The translations under genes and the position numbers were made by a program. Below are positions 46,289 to 59,430 of a stretch of 64,000 bases of DNA, in pieces; the stretch's first letter is position 1, and each line of letters starts with the position of its first letter. The DNA is from Pseudoneurospora amorphoporcata (lineage: Eukaryota; Ascomycota; Sordariomycetes; Sordariales; Sordariaceae). The stretch is from positions 1 to 64,000 of the forward strand of contig MU859137.1 in NCBI GenBank assembly GCA_033297205.1, written 5' to 3'. The notes under the pieces were generated by a model. The model searched no databases and was not told the origin of the DNA. It saw only the letters and a list, made by a program, of their open reading frames with translations.

Positions 46289-49200
46289 CTTTTGGACTTG
46301 TCTTCCAATGCCGGATCGGCCGCCGCCACCTTGCCTCTGCCGCCGTCGCCGAAGATTCCTAGGGCCGAATGCCGGTGCTCGAATGATTCCGGGTTTGGTT
46401 GAAACATCACGACATCATCGCACCTCATGACTACCGTAACATCATCGTAGCTTTGGGGCAGTAACCTACGTATCAATCAATCATGAACAGCGTGGGGCCC
46501 CGAACGGTGCAACATGCGGCAGTTTGGAACCAGATTTGTTGCTTCCAAGGTCCATCATCCAGTGATATGTGAAGGACTGCGGGAGATAAAACAGTTTTAT
46601 ATAACCACCGATAGGGCAATCATTCGGCCGTCCGGTCGCTAATCTATCTGATATTCACTGTTAACGAAGTGGGTGTGAAGCGGTTCCGGGTTATTATGCA
46701 ACAGTGATCAACCGACCCTCCCTTTGACTTACCCTGCCCTGTTTTCTGGCGACATCTCGTGTTCATATATACGATCAACCGAAGGTCCTGCGGTTCCGAT
46801 ATCACAACATAATGATGCAGAGATATGGGTCGTAACGGCAGGTTCCCTTTCTCTTCACTTGGATGGGTAAAATGTTCCAGCATCGAGGATGTCCATATCA
46901 CTAAACACACTCCTAGCTTTCATAGTGGACGGTCAAAATGTTATTAAGTCTATATCCATATCCCAGATTGACAGTCTATACTGGTTACTCCCAGGGCGGA
47001 AACAACTCACAAGACTGCCTTAGATACTCTTGTCGTTCTATAGAGTCCGAAAAAGATGTGGTTCTCCTATCAAAATCCGGTACCGTACCGCGTGGCCGTC
47101 ATTCCCAACTCTGGAACCGCCCCAACCAATGATGTGCCCGGATTCAGTTGAGACTTTCCTTTCTTGACATCAAGTGTCAGGATGTTAGACCAGACTTTAT
47201 CCCAGAATTTTATGCTGCGTTATGCGTGGAGTACGCTTTACCAAAACCGTCAACGTCACAGGATTGTGAACTCCGGGTCTCCAAAACATCAAGTAAGCAC
47301 AAGTAATGCTGACGTACAGTATTTCAATGATGCAATCTACTCGTTCCACGTGCTGTCACAGAGTGAACGCTGTTGGACAAGACATTCGCGGATAAAAAAA
47401 AAACAGAGTGGGACCGGAACCCCTCCGGCCGTTGCCGTCTCTTAACTCCCGTCCGGCCGTCCCCCGGTCTGTAAGTAACTCCTTCCGGCGCTCCAACGGC
47501 CGTTGACTACCGGAGGTCACTGTAAAACTGGGTTGGCAGCTAATTTAGCCCAACACGGACTTTACGTACAATGGAACGGTTGCACCAACTGTCGGGTTCT
47601 GTACCGGGTGAGCACTAGCAAATGCCCACACAAGCTCTGTCTAACTCAGCTAGCAGCTGATGCCCAGACAGTCTGGGCCGTTCGGCGTGGTTCGTTGTCA
47701 ATGTCTTCAGACTTCAGAGGCTTTGCTGGTGCCAGAAACGGGGTACGACAACCACGTCTCCTTCTCAGCACCTCCACCAGCTGTCAAGTCGTACTGGGAC
47801 CGGTCCTGTAACCCCCCAAAACTGGTCAATGACGAACACCAGCGAACGAAGGAGCTCGAAACTCCACCAAAAAGCCACTGAAGTGGAAGGCACCCTTTCA
47901 GCATGCCCAGCCGAAGTGGGAGTTGTCGGCAGATGGGAGTGGATTTAACAAACACACACAAGAGAAATATCCACACCCAGCCCAGAAACCACTTTTTTGG
48001 AATCTTGAGAGCCCTTGATTTTCGTGGAATGGCGTGACACCAAAAATATTTCATGAAACGAGATTAATTAGCCCCCTTTAAAATTCCAAGCCTGCGAATA
48101 CCGTGAACAGCGACCAAAAAGATCTGCAACCACAATAGCACAGTGTGCAACCATCAAGGTACCATTTTGAACAGCACACCGCTGCCCAAACACCAGGAAC
48201 CGTTCTTGACGATCAACACTGTATCATGTACACGTACCCACTTTTTCGTTTGGGGGTGTTTCAAGACGGAACTTTGCCCGTGAGGTTTTTAACCTCTGAC
48301 ACGAACGACACTCCCTCCCTCCCTGCCGTCACCAACCGACGAACCAGATCATCACCCCGCTGCACGCCGCCCGCCATTTGGGACCTGCGCCGAGCGCGGG
48401 CGCGGGACGCCGGGAGCGCAGGGCAGCAGCACCTAAGCCCCAAGGCCAAGACCAAGGCCCAAAAACCTCAACCCACACAAATGGGCGCCCACGGTATCGC
48501 AAAGTTCCGGGAATTCCCATGATATCTTACGTTGTCCAATGATCTCATGATTTGATCCGTCTCCGTCCGCTCGGTGTTAAATGACACCCGGCGAACTGGT
48601 TTCTGACCTTCTGAGTCTTGCGCGTTGGGGTTAGGGCTCTCTTTTCGGGTCCGCATCCCCGGCCGAACCTAACTTTTTCACCTCTCCGACCAGTTCGCAC
48701 AAACCTGAGATCAATGACCGAAATCGCAGTGCATGAAAGCACCTACCCATACCGTTAACTTGCAGGTTTGCTATGTGTCCGGAGTCCGATCCCGACCCCC
48801 CGACCGATTAGAAAATCCGAGACAGAACCCCCCATTGGCATCGGGATCGGGGATCGGGGATTCGGGGCGCGGGACAGTCATTGACAAAACGTTCGAGAAT
48901 TTTTGGGAATGCGGCTCCAAAAGGACCAAACCCTCCAGAAATTCGGCGAGCTCGGAGCCCTACCAGTGCCATTGTCAGTGCCAGCAAATACTTTATAAAA
49001 GTCTCCGAACTCCGCTACCGACACCGCGGGCGCCTAGTCCATGATTCATCGCTCGGCCCTTGCGCGTATGCGCGACTCTTGTACCGAATTTACAAAACTC
49101 ACCGACCGGTACCTCAAACGCTGGGCTGAATGCTAGCCGCACACGGTATACCTACGGAGCCGGGGATCGGGAAAGTCGGGCTATGTACGGAGCAGCCTGG

Positions 49201-49983
49201 CACCTCCCAAGGCTCCAGTCGAGCTGGCGGTCGGGAGCGGTAGGGCGGTAGGCGGTAGGCTGGAAAAGTTGTGACAAGGCAGTAGGCGGTGATCGGTGAG
49301 TTCGGGCATCGGTGAAGGACCTGGAAGCTAACAAAGTGGACGAGAGCTCAAAAGCAAAAGCGGAACCGGTTTCGGAACCTTGACGGCTGATGAGCCGCTA
49401 CTCGTCTTCTCAGTTCTCACCAGCGGTAAAGCGCGGCTAACAAAGGCTCCAGAAGAGGCTCTTCGTATATTGGCGGTGAGGTGAATGATCCATCATTGAT
49501 GCCCTTGTCGGCAAGCCTTGTGATGTTCCAGAATGTGCTACCGACGATGTTGAGTGTTCACCGTAGAAAAATTGGTGGACACGGGCATCAGGGCAGGGCA
49601 GACAGGTGTGGACCCTGATTTTCGCGCTCTCTTTCTCTCGTTCGTTCTTTTTCCAGTTCGAGCGGCTGACGATCAGGCACGTCAGGAACATCAGGGTTAA
49701 TCAAAAAAGATTCTTTGTGTCCTTGTTTTCTATAGAACGCCACTTACTTACCCGTCACCGCCAACCAGCCGCCCACGCGGTGTGGTTGTGGTGCGCGGAC
49801 GGCCTTCCCGTCCGTCTGTTCGTGCGTTCGGGTGCCTGCCCGGCCGCCTCCCGGGTACCGTAGACCGTGGCTGGCAGGTAGGCCGCGCCCCATCCGCATT
49901 TCTTTTTTTCCCGTTCGTCATGGGTTTGGTTTTCGGAGTGTGAGTGGGAAGAGGCTGAGAGGCGTATGAGGCTCCGCTCCGCC

Positions 49984-50006
49984 TTTTTTTTTTTTTTTTT
50001 TTTTTT
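49984..50006 (+). repeat. poly-T tract (23 nt)
   Basis: Uninterrupted T run. It encodes the Lys run of a spurious open frame on the minus strand. Confidence 0.9.
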
Positions 50007-50788
50007 CCCGAGACTTTTGTTCGCTTGCTTTGTCATATCTTTCTTTTGCATCTTTCTTCTTTGGGATATCTTTTGTTTCGGTACGTTCCGAAAGGTCTGT
50101 CACTTTTTCCTCATCGCTGATGTGATGTGACGGGCATCGCCGACCAGATGACCGGTTTGCCAGGTGTGAGAAACATGGACGAACGATCACCGGACTTTCT
50201 TTTGTGATATGGAAAAGGTGAGAAGTGATAATCATCATAGGATCCAAGGGTTGGCGAGTTGGTGCAATAACTTCGCAGTCTCGCGCAAGCGACCCTGCGA
50301 CCGTCCCTGGCCGCGGACAACCAAACCCAAACAGTGATGTGATGCACATGCCCATGTCTCTCTTGCGACGAATGCCGCTATTCTCAACCCTGATTGCGTG
50401 AAAAGCCGAGACTATCTTTTTTTTTTCCTTTTTTTCTTTTGGGTAGGGGTTATCTCTTGCCTGCCGAACGAACGACGGCTGGCTGCTGACCGGACCGGGG
50501 CTGTGAGGTGATGGGATCATGATCACCATTCACGACATATCAACCAGAAGGATAACAACATAAACTTGCTCATCACGTTAACGGAAGCGTGACCACTTGT
50601 CAATGCAGGACGAATTCACAGACACACATGCAATCCAAATCATTTGAAACATTCATGACGGTCCTTTCGGAGATACAGTAGGTTGTAGACGTCAATGTAA
50701 GTACCTATGTACCGAACGGCCTTCAACAAGAACCAAGTATTCCAAGTATTCTGATTTGCCGCATCCCGCCTGCATCGCTTTGGGCAGC

Positions 50789-50858
50789 GGCCAGCGCTGG
50801 CCCTACGGCTACGGGCCCTACGGACGGGGCCCTGTCCGTCCGGCCAAACAGCCGTAGG
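50789..50858. repeat. Nested GC-rich inverted repeats (cruciform/hairpin)
   Basis: A palindrome GGCCAGCGCTGGCC (50789-50802) abuts an inverted pair CCTACGGCT (50802-50810) and AGCCGTAGG (50850-50858). Within that loop a second pair, ACGGAC and GTCCGT, encloses GGGGCCCT. No T-run follows, so it is not a bacterial-type terminator. Function is unknown. Confidence 0.75.
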
Positions 50859-51920
50859 TAGAGCCCCACTCACGACGACGACTTGGACGTTCAAGTTCAC
50901 CACAACCCGCGTGATCGGGGATCGTTTCATCTATGGACACTAGTGCAAGCAAGAGCAGCCATATTTGCTGGCATTACCCCAGTTGTTATCTTGACGAGGG
51001 GGAGAAGAAGAAACCTGAAAGTTGGACAAAGTTTTATCGGTTATGGGAAATTTGGAAAAAGCTCATTCTCATACGAGTTCTCCATGTACCTACGTGCGTA
51101 GAAACCAGTGTTCTCGAGACCCTCGACCAAAAGAAAAGATGGCAGACTCCCATCCCCGGAGTTTGTTGAAACCTTGAGACTTTGTACGATCACGATCTGA
51201 AATGGAGCTGACCCTACACTTTGCAAAGCTGCTGGTCCATAGCTCCATGTATGCATGGATGGAATGCCCAAGTTGGGAAACTCTGGTACGAGTGTGCCGA
51301 CAATGTGAGTGATGTTGTTCTCTTGTGAGGCTGTCCTGATAGTCTACAATTTAGGAGGTTCGGTCTTCGGGCAGCTGGTTTTTGGCTAGAACCCTAACGG
51401 TGTCCTTGAGTAGCAGCTGCTCGGCCGCCAACAAGATAAGCCTTGTACCCAATTGCATCCGCATCACGAAACGCATCAAATCGACGATCACGACTCTTCA
51501 CGTCGTCGTCCCGTGACCGGTTACTGCAGTAGCTATGAGCTGTCCAAAGCATCTCCGCATGTACCGTTCCCCTTCCCTTGCTTTTGCACCCGCATCCTCG
51601 TAGAGTCACAAAGTCACGAAGCGAATCAACCCTTCCTGGTCCTCGTCCTTGTCCCCGTCCATCACACCAGGCAAATACTCCAGTATCACGGCATAAAGCA
51701 CCACCTAGACTAGGGGCTATCGAGCACCGGCCGCCAGCAGTAGTGATCTGCCCATTGAAATTTGGACTTTCCAGTGGCGAGGGGCTCACCTGAGGCACCA
51801 TACCATACCTTACCTAAGTATCGTACCCTTTTGCCATCGTCATTGGTATCTCTTCGTGTGAGGTGGTTTGTGTTATGCTCTTACGACATGACTGATATCG
51901 GAAGGTTCAATTTGATAGAT

Positions 51921-51962
51921 GACGGACGGACGGACGGACGGACGGACGGGCGGGCGGACGGG
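51921..51962 (+). repeat. GACG tetranucleotide repeat
   Basis: About seven GACG units followed by GGCG variants. Confidence 0.9.
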
Positions 51963-53005
51963 GCGTGTGAGTGAGGGGAAAGGGGGGAGGGGGGCCAAAT
52001 CCAGTTTTTGTGATAGGGTCATTGTGGTCTTACATCCCTTCTTTTATCCATAGGAGGAGAATGAGGAACGGGGGATGTGAAGATGGGACGTGGCGGCGTC
52101 TTTGGCCAAGCCTAGCCTCTGAGCCTCTCTTGAAAAGTCTTCGTCTGTGCCTCCCACAGGAAAGAAGAGCATTTCACTTTGAAACGTGCCTCAAGGTTCT
52201 CTTGGCTGGGCCTCCCGTCACTGGGGCTTCGACAATACATATGCTCGCGTGGCACGGTCTCTTTTTTCGACTTTTCTTCCTTTTTTTTTTGGCCCAAAGT
52301 GAGGCGGGCTCAGAGGGGAGGATCAAATTCCAGTTGAGTGGTTGAAGCTGATCCCGCGAATCAGTCGAACATTAGAGGGGAGAAAGTCGGAGTGAGAACA
52401 GAAGAGTGTGTTCGTCAATTCTGGTTGGACCGGGGAATTGATGAGAGGGACATGAGGGGCATGAGGGGCCTGCTGCCAAAGAGAGGGAAAGGGTTCCAGT
52501 TGGGTGAGTGGACATTACACAGGATTATTTTGGCGACTGACAGAAGAGTGGGTCAAACAATCCTGAGATCCGCCCATCTGGAATTGCCATTTTCGTGCCG
52601 TCCGTCCAGTTGTAAAACCCGTGCTATGCGAGCGGTAGATACGAGAAGGGAGGAGAGCTCTTTTCGTTGATCGTGAAGAGCCAGCACACGTTGCATTCTT
52701 CTTCTTGCTTTGTGGTTTTATGTACCTGACGGAAAGCTATTTATTTAGAAAAGCTCCACTCCCCTGCCTTGCCAATTGCTAGCCAACTGCCAAGATGTTC
52801 TGTGCAACTCAAATCCGCCGACCAACATCTCAATCGCGCCGTCTTGTATCAATATGGGCACACACGTAAAATGGTCACGCAGTAATTCCTGTGGATGGCT
52901 GTGCTTCCTGCTTGTGAATGCATCAAGGTCTAAAAAGCTACTCTGCCGTGCTTTTATGTAACAGAAATGGGTCCTTTTTCTTGCTCATCGTTGGTCACCT
53001 TTTTT

Positions 53006-53009
<4 letters not shown>

Positions 53010-53036
<27 letters not shown>
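53010..53036 (+). repeat. poly-T tract (27 nt)
   Basis: Uninterrupted T run in non-coding DNA. Confidence 0.9.
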
Positions 53037-54128
53037 GTTTGGGCGATCTAGCGGCTCGGCCCATTGGGACAATCGGGTTTTGCGAACTATTCACCCTATA
53101 GAGTCTGTTTTACCAACACAAACTCGCCGTTGGGCTGTAACGAAAAGTGCCCGGTTGATCAATTTGGTGCCTTTGTCCCAATCGGCCGTTCCCCATTGTT
53201 CGGTACCGGTCCAGAGACGAAGCAGAATATCAAAGAATCCAATAGTCTACTGGTGTCTTGGACAGGCGGAACCTTGTGCTGAAGCCTAGCGGTCCGGCAC
53301 AGGAATGGACCTCCGGATTTACATATTCGTTCGTCTCAGATGGCGGAAGCAATCGTTCGAATACCGGACGAACCGGATCATGAAAAGTCTGAGACATGTT
53401 ATGTGCAAGGGTGCAGGTTAGATATCATAAACAGCGCAATGCAGGATGAGACAGCTCACAGAGTGCAGGCAGGATGCATTGGATGCGTATGTGTTGGGCA
53501 TGGTAAGAATTGTTTGTATTCAGATCCATGACCAAAAAAAAGTTCAGGGCCATCTTTTGCGCGGTTCTTTTGCCGCTTGCAATGTTATGGTATCCCTTCT
53601 CCAACTCCCCCGCTCAATCATACAATAAACAATTGCTATCATGGCACTAATAATGCTGTGCCTCTCTTGATATGATCCAACGCCCAGCAAAAATCCCTTA
53701 ACAATTCATGCCAGAGCCGAGAATCTGACCCGCGTATCCCATACCCATAGCTAGCAAACAACCAAATCCCCCGGCTTCCCAGATGCAATGCTTTGTTAAA
53801 AGAGAAATTGAAATCGACCCAAAATGTATCGATGCGGTACAAGGAATATCTCCCATCCAAGTACCCAAAAGCTGAAACCCGCCCGTGCGCCTTATTTTTT
53901 TGAACTTGCGAAAACAAAAAGCAAATTCCCAATCCCCAAGGTTTGACCCAGACGTTTTTATGATGCTGTGCTCCGATGTATGCCTTTTTGATACAACAAC
54001 TGCAAAACAAACGAAACAAGTGGCCGAGTCGTGTAATGTTCTATGGCTGAACAATGGTCAAGTGAGGTGAGGGGTATAGTCGCTGATAATAAACAATGTA
54101 GAGGTGTGTAAATGGTTGCGTTGGTGTT

Positions 54129-54539
54129 TTAGTTGGATGATCGCCTGCGTTGCAGCCTGACAGACTCGAACGAGTGAGCGTATGCTTGGAGCTCCCTAGC
54201 AGCCTTTTCAGACATGCCAGAGTGGCTGTGGCCGAGGCCCGCCGATGATGTGCTCTTCATGGAGCAGAGGCTGGTGTGCGAGCTCGAGGGAGATAGTGTC
54301 CTACTCGATTGCGAGGTGTAGGCGGGGGACAGGTAGGACTTGTTGCTCGATGATGTAGGCTTGTCGAAGGACCAGTCGAACGAAGGACCGTTCAGGCTGG
54401 GGGAGCTAGGACCGGAGCTGTAGGCGGAGTTGGTCTCGTAGTCGGCCAGGCGGCAAGACTCGGAGCAGTAGGCGGCACCATCATCAGTCTGCTTGTCACA
54501 GGTGAGGCAGAACTGCAGGGCCCAATCCTCGAAAGACAT
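54129..54539 (-). CDS. ECL1: Ecl1-family lifespan regulator (small zinc-binding protein)
   Basis: Fission yeast Ecl1, Ecl2 and Ecl3 are small proteins that extend chronological lifespan and respond to zinc and nutrient starvation. This gene is one exon coding for 136 residues. The signature is at the N terminus: MSFEDWALQFCLTCDKQT followed by AAYCSESCRLADYE, giving Cys11, Cys14, Cys25 and Cys29 in a CX2CX10CX3C zinc-binding pattern. The rest is Ser/Thr-rich and disordered, with LSPAYTSQSSRTLSPSSSHTS and a C-terminal REL(x)AYAHSFESVRLQRRR basic helix, as in filamentous fungal homologues. The frame is open further upstream, but the only ATG before the motif is at 54539, preceded by an A/C-rich leader. 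It stands alone in a gene-poor area. The function is inferred from the yeast family. Confidence 0.87.
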   Translation of the reverse strand: MSFEDWALQFCLTCDKQTDDGAAYCSESCRLADYETNSAYSSGPSSPSLNGPSFDWSFDKPTSSSNKSYLSPAYTSQSSRTLSPSSSHTSLCSMKSTSSAGLGHSHSGMSEKAARELQAYAHSFESVRLQRRRSSN

Positions 54540-57065
54540 TGTGTCGGTTGGGTGTGGGTTGATTGTGTGGGTGGTTGTTGTGTAGTCCGGAAGACTCGCT
54601 CGAGGCTGCAAGCTCAGGGTAGGCCGGATGGGCTAATGGAGTGACTGATTTGGTGGTCTTGTTGACGCGAAGCTCAATTGGGTTATTGGAAGCTGTGTCG
54701 AGCTGTTGTGGTGGTAGTGGTGATTATTGTTTTTGTGGTTGTTTCAAAGTCCAAGCTGTGGATGTTTCTCTCTCTTGTTGTGCCGGTGGCTGTTAGGGTG
54801 TGTGTGTGTTGATTGGTTGTTGTTGGTATTATTGTGTTGTAGTTGGATTGCTTGTTGCTTGCTTGCTTTCCACAGCAGTGTTGCAGAGGGAAGAAGAGAG
54901 AGTGAAGTGGTTGTTGTTGTTGTCCGTGATGCCGATTCTGGAAGTGAAGTCTGTTCGAAGGAGAGCTGGGGGAAAGTTGGGTTATGTATCCCAAGGACCC
55001 TGGATGAGTCCGACGTGCGCTGCCCCCGGTCACTGCCAATCGTCCCAGTCAGTCCAGTCATTGCGTGCTGGGTGTGAGGCAGAGGCCCATGACCAGCTCG
55101 AAGGCCCCACCCGCACACTGCACTCAGACAGCACCGGTGGAGGTAGTAGTGTACGCAGATCGAGGGATACGCAGGGGTAAGTACCGTCGGCCGCAGTCCA
55201 CACCTAGCAGGTACACAGTGCACCATGTCTCGAAAGCACACGTCCCTTTGCACTTAAGTTGCTGCTCGCTAGGGTGTGTCGGGAAGCAGCAGGGGGGTCA
55301 GGGAGTGGGTGGGCCCGGTCTTGCCAGAGGGGTGCAAGCTGGGGTGCAATTGCCCCTGGCCGTGCCAATCTGCACTTTGCCTTGGCCGAGGGTAGCCCCA
55401 CAGTATTTTTCCCGGAGCGTGCAGTGACAAAAGAGGTGTCAGGAGGGGTGAGAGAAATTTTCTTTTGGCTGGCGTGGAATTAGCGAGAATGAGAGCATGC
55501 TGGCTGTTCGTGGCACCATACTGGTTCGTTATGAGCAAGAGGAGCGGGTCTGTCAGTCTGTCCTTGTGCCCTTGGTGGACTGGTCTGGTCACTCGCAGTC
55601 GCCCGTGTCTGCTCGGCTTCTGGGCAGTGGACTGTCCGGTCTGAGTGCCAGCCTGAGGTGCTGCTGAGAGGCGTGACCACCTCATGGTGAGTCTGCTGCC
55701 CTTGAAAGATTTTTTTTCCTTTCCTTTGCTAACGTAGGTTCCATCATTTGCTTGTCGATTGCCTTGGTATTCTTACCCAAATAGGATCCAATGCTTTGAT
55801 GGTTTGGGCTGTGCTGGCAGTAGCTGCCAGAATCCTCGCTCGCAGCTCCCGATGACCCCAAAGAGAAGTGACAGACAAGGAGACAAGACCAAAAGAAAAA
55901 AAGAAAAAGAATTGTTAGCGGCCGCGTGCATCCTTTGTCGCTGACGCCTCCCGTCTGCCTCTCCAACTGTTTCTGCCTTCTCAACATACCGCGACCTATT
56001 ACACCACCTCACCTCACTGCCTTGTCGCGGCACATACGATGCACGGAACCTGATACCTGGCAGACGTGAAAAATTTTCACTTGTTCAAGTCATTGATTGC
56101 CCTTCATTCAGCTTGTGCTCAGGGCATGGGCTGGAATTGGAATTTCACAATCAAAAGGTTTCCCCAGTTTGGTCTTGGACTCTTGGTTCGCACGTCCACC
56201 ATGCTCCCCGCGTCTTGTCTCATTTGCCTCTGTCGTTCGAACCAAACAGCACGCAATTTCCCAGCATCCAAGTTCCCGCCGTCCCGTCCCTGCCTGCACT
56301 GGGAAACCTCAGCCTCAACTCTTAACTCTCAACTTCAATTCGACTCACCTCACTGGCGCTAGTCCTCCGAATCCCCTTCGCCGGCCTCGCATATCTTGCC
56401 ATTTGGGAAATCTCTGCACTAGCACCGGCCTCACATTGGAGCACGTCGGAAGTTCACACATCACGCGTTTTTGCAGTTCCTGTTCCCTCTCGGGCTTCAG
56501 CAACCTCCGTTGGGTACTGTAACTTCGTTTTCCAAGGAGGTTGATACACGCTGTTTAGTGGCGGGCCCGCTGGCCGCGGCAACACCAAGATGCGAAACCC
56601 GCCCATGGTGAGACGGGCTTTTTCCAGTCCTTGTGTTTCCAGCGTGTCATCCTGTGCTCCCAGCTTCTCAACCATCAGTCATATCAACTGGACTCTGTCT
56701 CTTGTTGTCTCTGGCGCCGTTGCGGCATCAAGACGTTGCCGGCAAGCCAGAGGATAAAACAACAACAGCAACAACAACAACAACACGGCAGCATCAGAAC
56801 CAAAAAAACATCCAAGAGCAACAAAGCTTCGGCCGCTGGGAGAAATCTGACTGACGTGGGGGTTCTAATCGGTGAACAGTGGATTTGGAACATGTCGGGT
56901 TGCATCCCAACAAACTGCAGCATCACAAGGAACCAGAGTAGTGTATTTGGCATTTATATTGAAGGCACAAGACCTGCTTGCCATCATTGCGCTGCACTTT
57001 CACGACACGACTTCCATACATACATATCGCGCACCTCTAGGTAGTGGCCAGGTGGTGGTATCGTG
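54540..57065. other. Upstream region of the Ecl1-family gene, no other gene supported
   Basis: Read on the minus strand, the first 500 bp is rich in CAACAA, ACCACC and CACACA runs, a probable long 5' leader. The remainder holds short frames only, including a CAACAACAACAACAACAA run at about 56759-56784. Confidence 0.45.
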
Positions 57066-57069
57066 AGTG

Positions 57070-59430
57070 AATGAGTGGGCATGGCGACTTTTGCTGCTTG
57101 TGATGGTTGCCCTTTGCTGCCTCTGCACACTGCAGTGCGACCTCGTCCCGTCCTCGTCTTCACTCCCGTCCCCCTTCTCCCACTCTATCGAGAGCATTAT
57201 CGACGAGGTCCTACTTGGACCACCCCGAGGCTCTCGCACCCGGTAACTGCACCCACCAGCCCCATTGCCCGTTCAATGAAGCCTGGCGAGAAACAGGCGT
57301 CGCCGTTGGACTGCTCTATTGGCCGCCCTTCCCTTCGGCCTGGTCCAGGAGTCAAGCCCAAAATGGTATGAACTCCTCTGCACTTCAGAGTTCTCAGCAC
57401 TCCAAGAGGCACCCCGGGTGCCACCCTCGAATTTCTTTTGCGGCAAGAGCCAGTGGCTTTCACCCCCAGAAGAACGAAAGAAGAAACCAATAAGCCAAGG
57501 CCCGAAGGCGAACATTGTGTTGGCCGTTGGTGTTGTCCCCTTCATTCCTTACATGAACTGGGAATAGCTCCACGATCAGATATGGATTAGGGGACAACCT
57601 TGGATTTCACGGCCAGATCTAGACTCGCAGCCCGAAATCTTCGGTGAGACCGGGCTGTTTAGTGTTGAGCTTCACAACGTGAGCCAGTCCGCCAACCTCG
57701 AAGCTGTGCTGCTCGCTTGGGCCAAATTGCCCTCACAGCATACAACCTGCATCTACAACTTGATGGTTCCCTTTCCCAACCCAACCCCAGCGTCGATGGC
57801 AAACTTGATGCCTGTGTACCCAAACCCTGACGAGAACACTGTGCACTAATCAACGCCCCTTTGAAAGGACACGCCCTCCAACCTTGACACCCTCGCGCCG
57901 TCCCCGTCCTCGCTTTGGGTGCTCCTCTAGCATCGGCTGCGAGGACAAGGATGTGCTCGTTACGGCTCTAAACTGCTTTCAGTTTGACCTGCAGCTGCTG
58001 CACCTCACAACCACATTCCTTTCGACAAATCATCTTCACTGTCTCCCCCGCACCCATCTTCAACTCGTATGTGGCAGCGGGCAGCCACGAAGACTGGCAG
58101 AGGTCTCCACGCTGTTGTGCGCCGTGCCTGCTTCTGGGCTCTGGGGTCGGAAGCCGATAGGAAGGGGTCCCATGAGCCTGTCTGGTAAAGATATCACAGT
58201 GAAGGCCTAACCCTTCAGGGCAACGTCCTACGCGGCCTCGCTTGCTGGCATGCGGAGCGCCGGAGTCTCCATATTACCACCGACTGAGCATTAAACATGC
58301 TGGTGTTGGACGGCAGGTAAAGTGCTCTACTCGACACTGCGTACATGACGGTCTGGTCCGCTCTTGACTGTTTAAGAAGGTTCGGGGTGGCACCATTGCG
58401 CTGCTCACGACAGATCCTGCTACCCGCCGCCGATGGCATATCTCCTGATCAACAACGAGATAAAGTGGTTTGCCAGATCCGCAACACAACGCTCCAGGGC
58501 AAGCGCTTCTCAAGACATCTCATTTGCACCTTATTTGGGCTTTTGCCCTCAGTATGCAGGCAGCTCAATGGGTATATAACCGATATTATCGCATGCAACA
58601 TCAACGACACAGCAAGTTCCAGGTGATGATGGAAATGTCACGGATTTTGTTTTTGTTCCTCTCTGCACAGTACGTACCCAGCAGCGGCAAGTCAGGCGAT
58701 TCGTTCAACGCTCTCTTGGCTGCCCCCGCTGCGGGAGTGCACCCCAGCTCTCCACTGCAAGAAGCCAAGAAAGCCCTAATCCAGTGGACAGTGACATTGA
58801 CGGACATCCCATGTGGCGGCTGCCCCACACTGGCTATCATGGTGATGTTTGTGGGGATGGAGTTCGGGCCTGTTGGAATGCCGGGAGCTCGATATCTCAC
58901 AAGTCTTTCTCCTCTTCAACATCTCTCACGCCGTGGATTCCATCGGCCTGGCAGTCATTCATCGAAGCTTCGCCATTGGTGCCCACGATACATACGCAGG
59001 AACCCCCACAAAGTTATAGATAGGTCCCATGGGCACAAGATCAAGAGGTCGAGGTGATCAACTCTTCGAGCGTGATGGGGAAGCTCACGGTAAGATATCA
59101 CGGACGTGGTCGTCATTTCTGACAACCTCGACATTCGACTACTAGGACGTTTGTGGGCAGAATTAAGCCGGTGTTTTCGGCCACAATATCAATGATACTC
59201 GGCCCAAATGAGTCCTGATATCCATGGTTACAACGCTCCTTGCTCAGCAGATAGACGACAAAACCTACAAGGCCATCGGAACTCCTATTTGGAGACAAGG
59301 CTGAACATTTTCGGAGATGGCTTTCATCAACATCAAATACTCCCACCCTTGACCATGCCGAGGCAGCAGACCATTTTGGCTTCGGAACAAAGACCAATCG
59401 CAACAGAGCTCAGCTCGACCTGGGACCTTG
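57070..59430 (+). pseudogene. Possible decayed protein-coding gene, family unknown
   Basis: Protein-like text continues along the plus strand but hops between frames and meets stops. At 57076-57240 one frame reads as a hydrophobic signal-like segment (RLLLLVMVALCCLCTLQC) followed by IESIIDEVLLGPP. It passes to frames with APGNCTHQPHC (about 57240) and NWE-stop-LHDQIWIRGQPWIS, ending at TAA about 57849 after MPVYPNPDENTVH. From about 58,880 one frame reads VFLLFNISHAVDSIGLAVIH and later ISMVTTLLAQQIDDKTYKAI, GTPIW and EMAFINIKY, with four or more stops between. The C-terminal part resembles the end of large fungal membrane proteins of DUF3176 type, but that is an impression. Composition is normal, so indels and point stops rather than RIP would have broken it. 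Low confidence in identity. Confidence 0.35.

Larger units (their letters stand above)
39108..54128. other. 15-kb stretch without a recognisable gene
   Basis: Composition is ordinary (about half GC), so this is not a RIP block. Both strands have many open frames up to 229 codons (45318-46007 minus; 43740-44393 minus; 49918-50529 minus), but they show no domain, little codon bias and several carry homopolymer-encoded runs. It contains an assembly gap, a long TAG repeat, several A/T homopolymers, GACG and TTTTTGA tandem arrays and a nested hairpin at 50789-50858. Recurrent TACCTAGGTACC-like motifs occur near 40,296, 44,670 and 45,714. Spliced or non-coding genes could be hidden here. Confidence 0.5.

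Noticed and set aside
48591..48700. Inverted GCGAACTGGT pair about 100 bp apart
   Set aside because: Only 10 bp, no target duplication, likely chance in a GC-rich stretch.
49918..50529. 203-codon minus-strand open frame
   Set aside because: Contains Lys runs from T homopolymers and low-complexity text; no domain.
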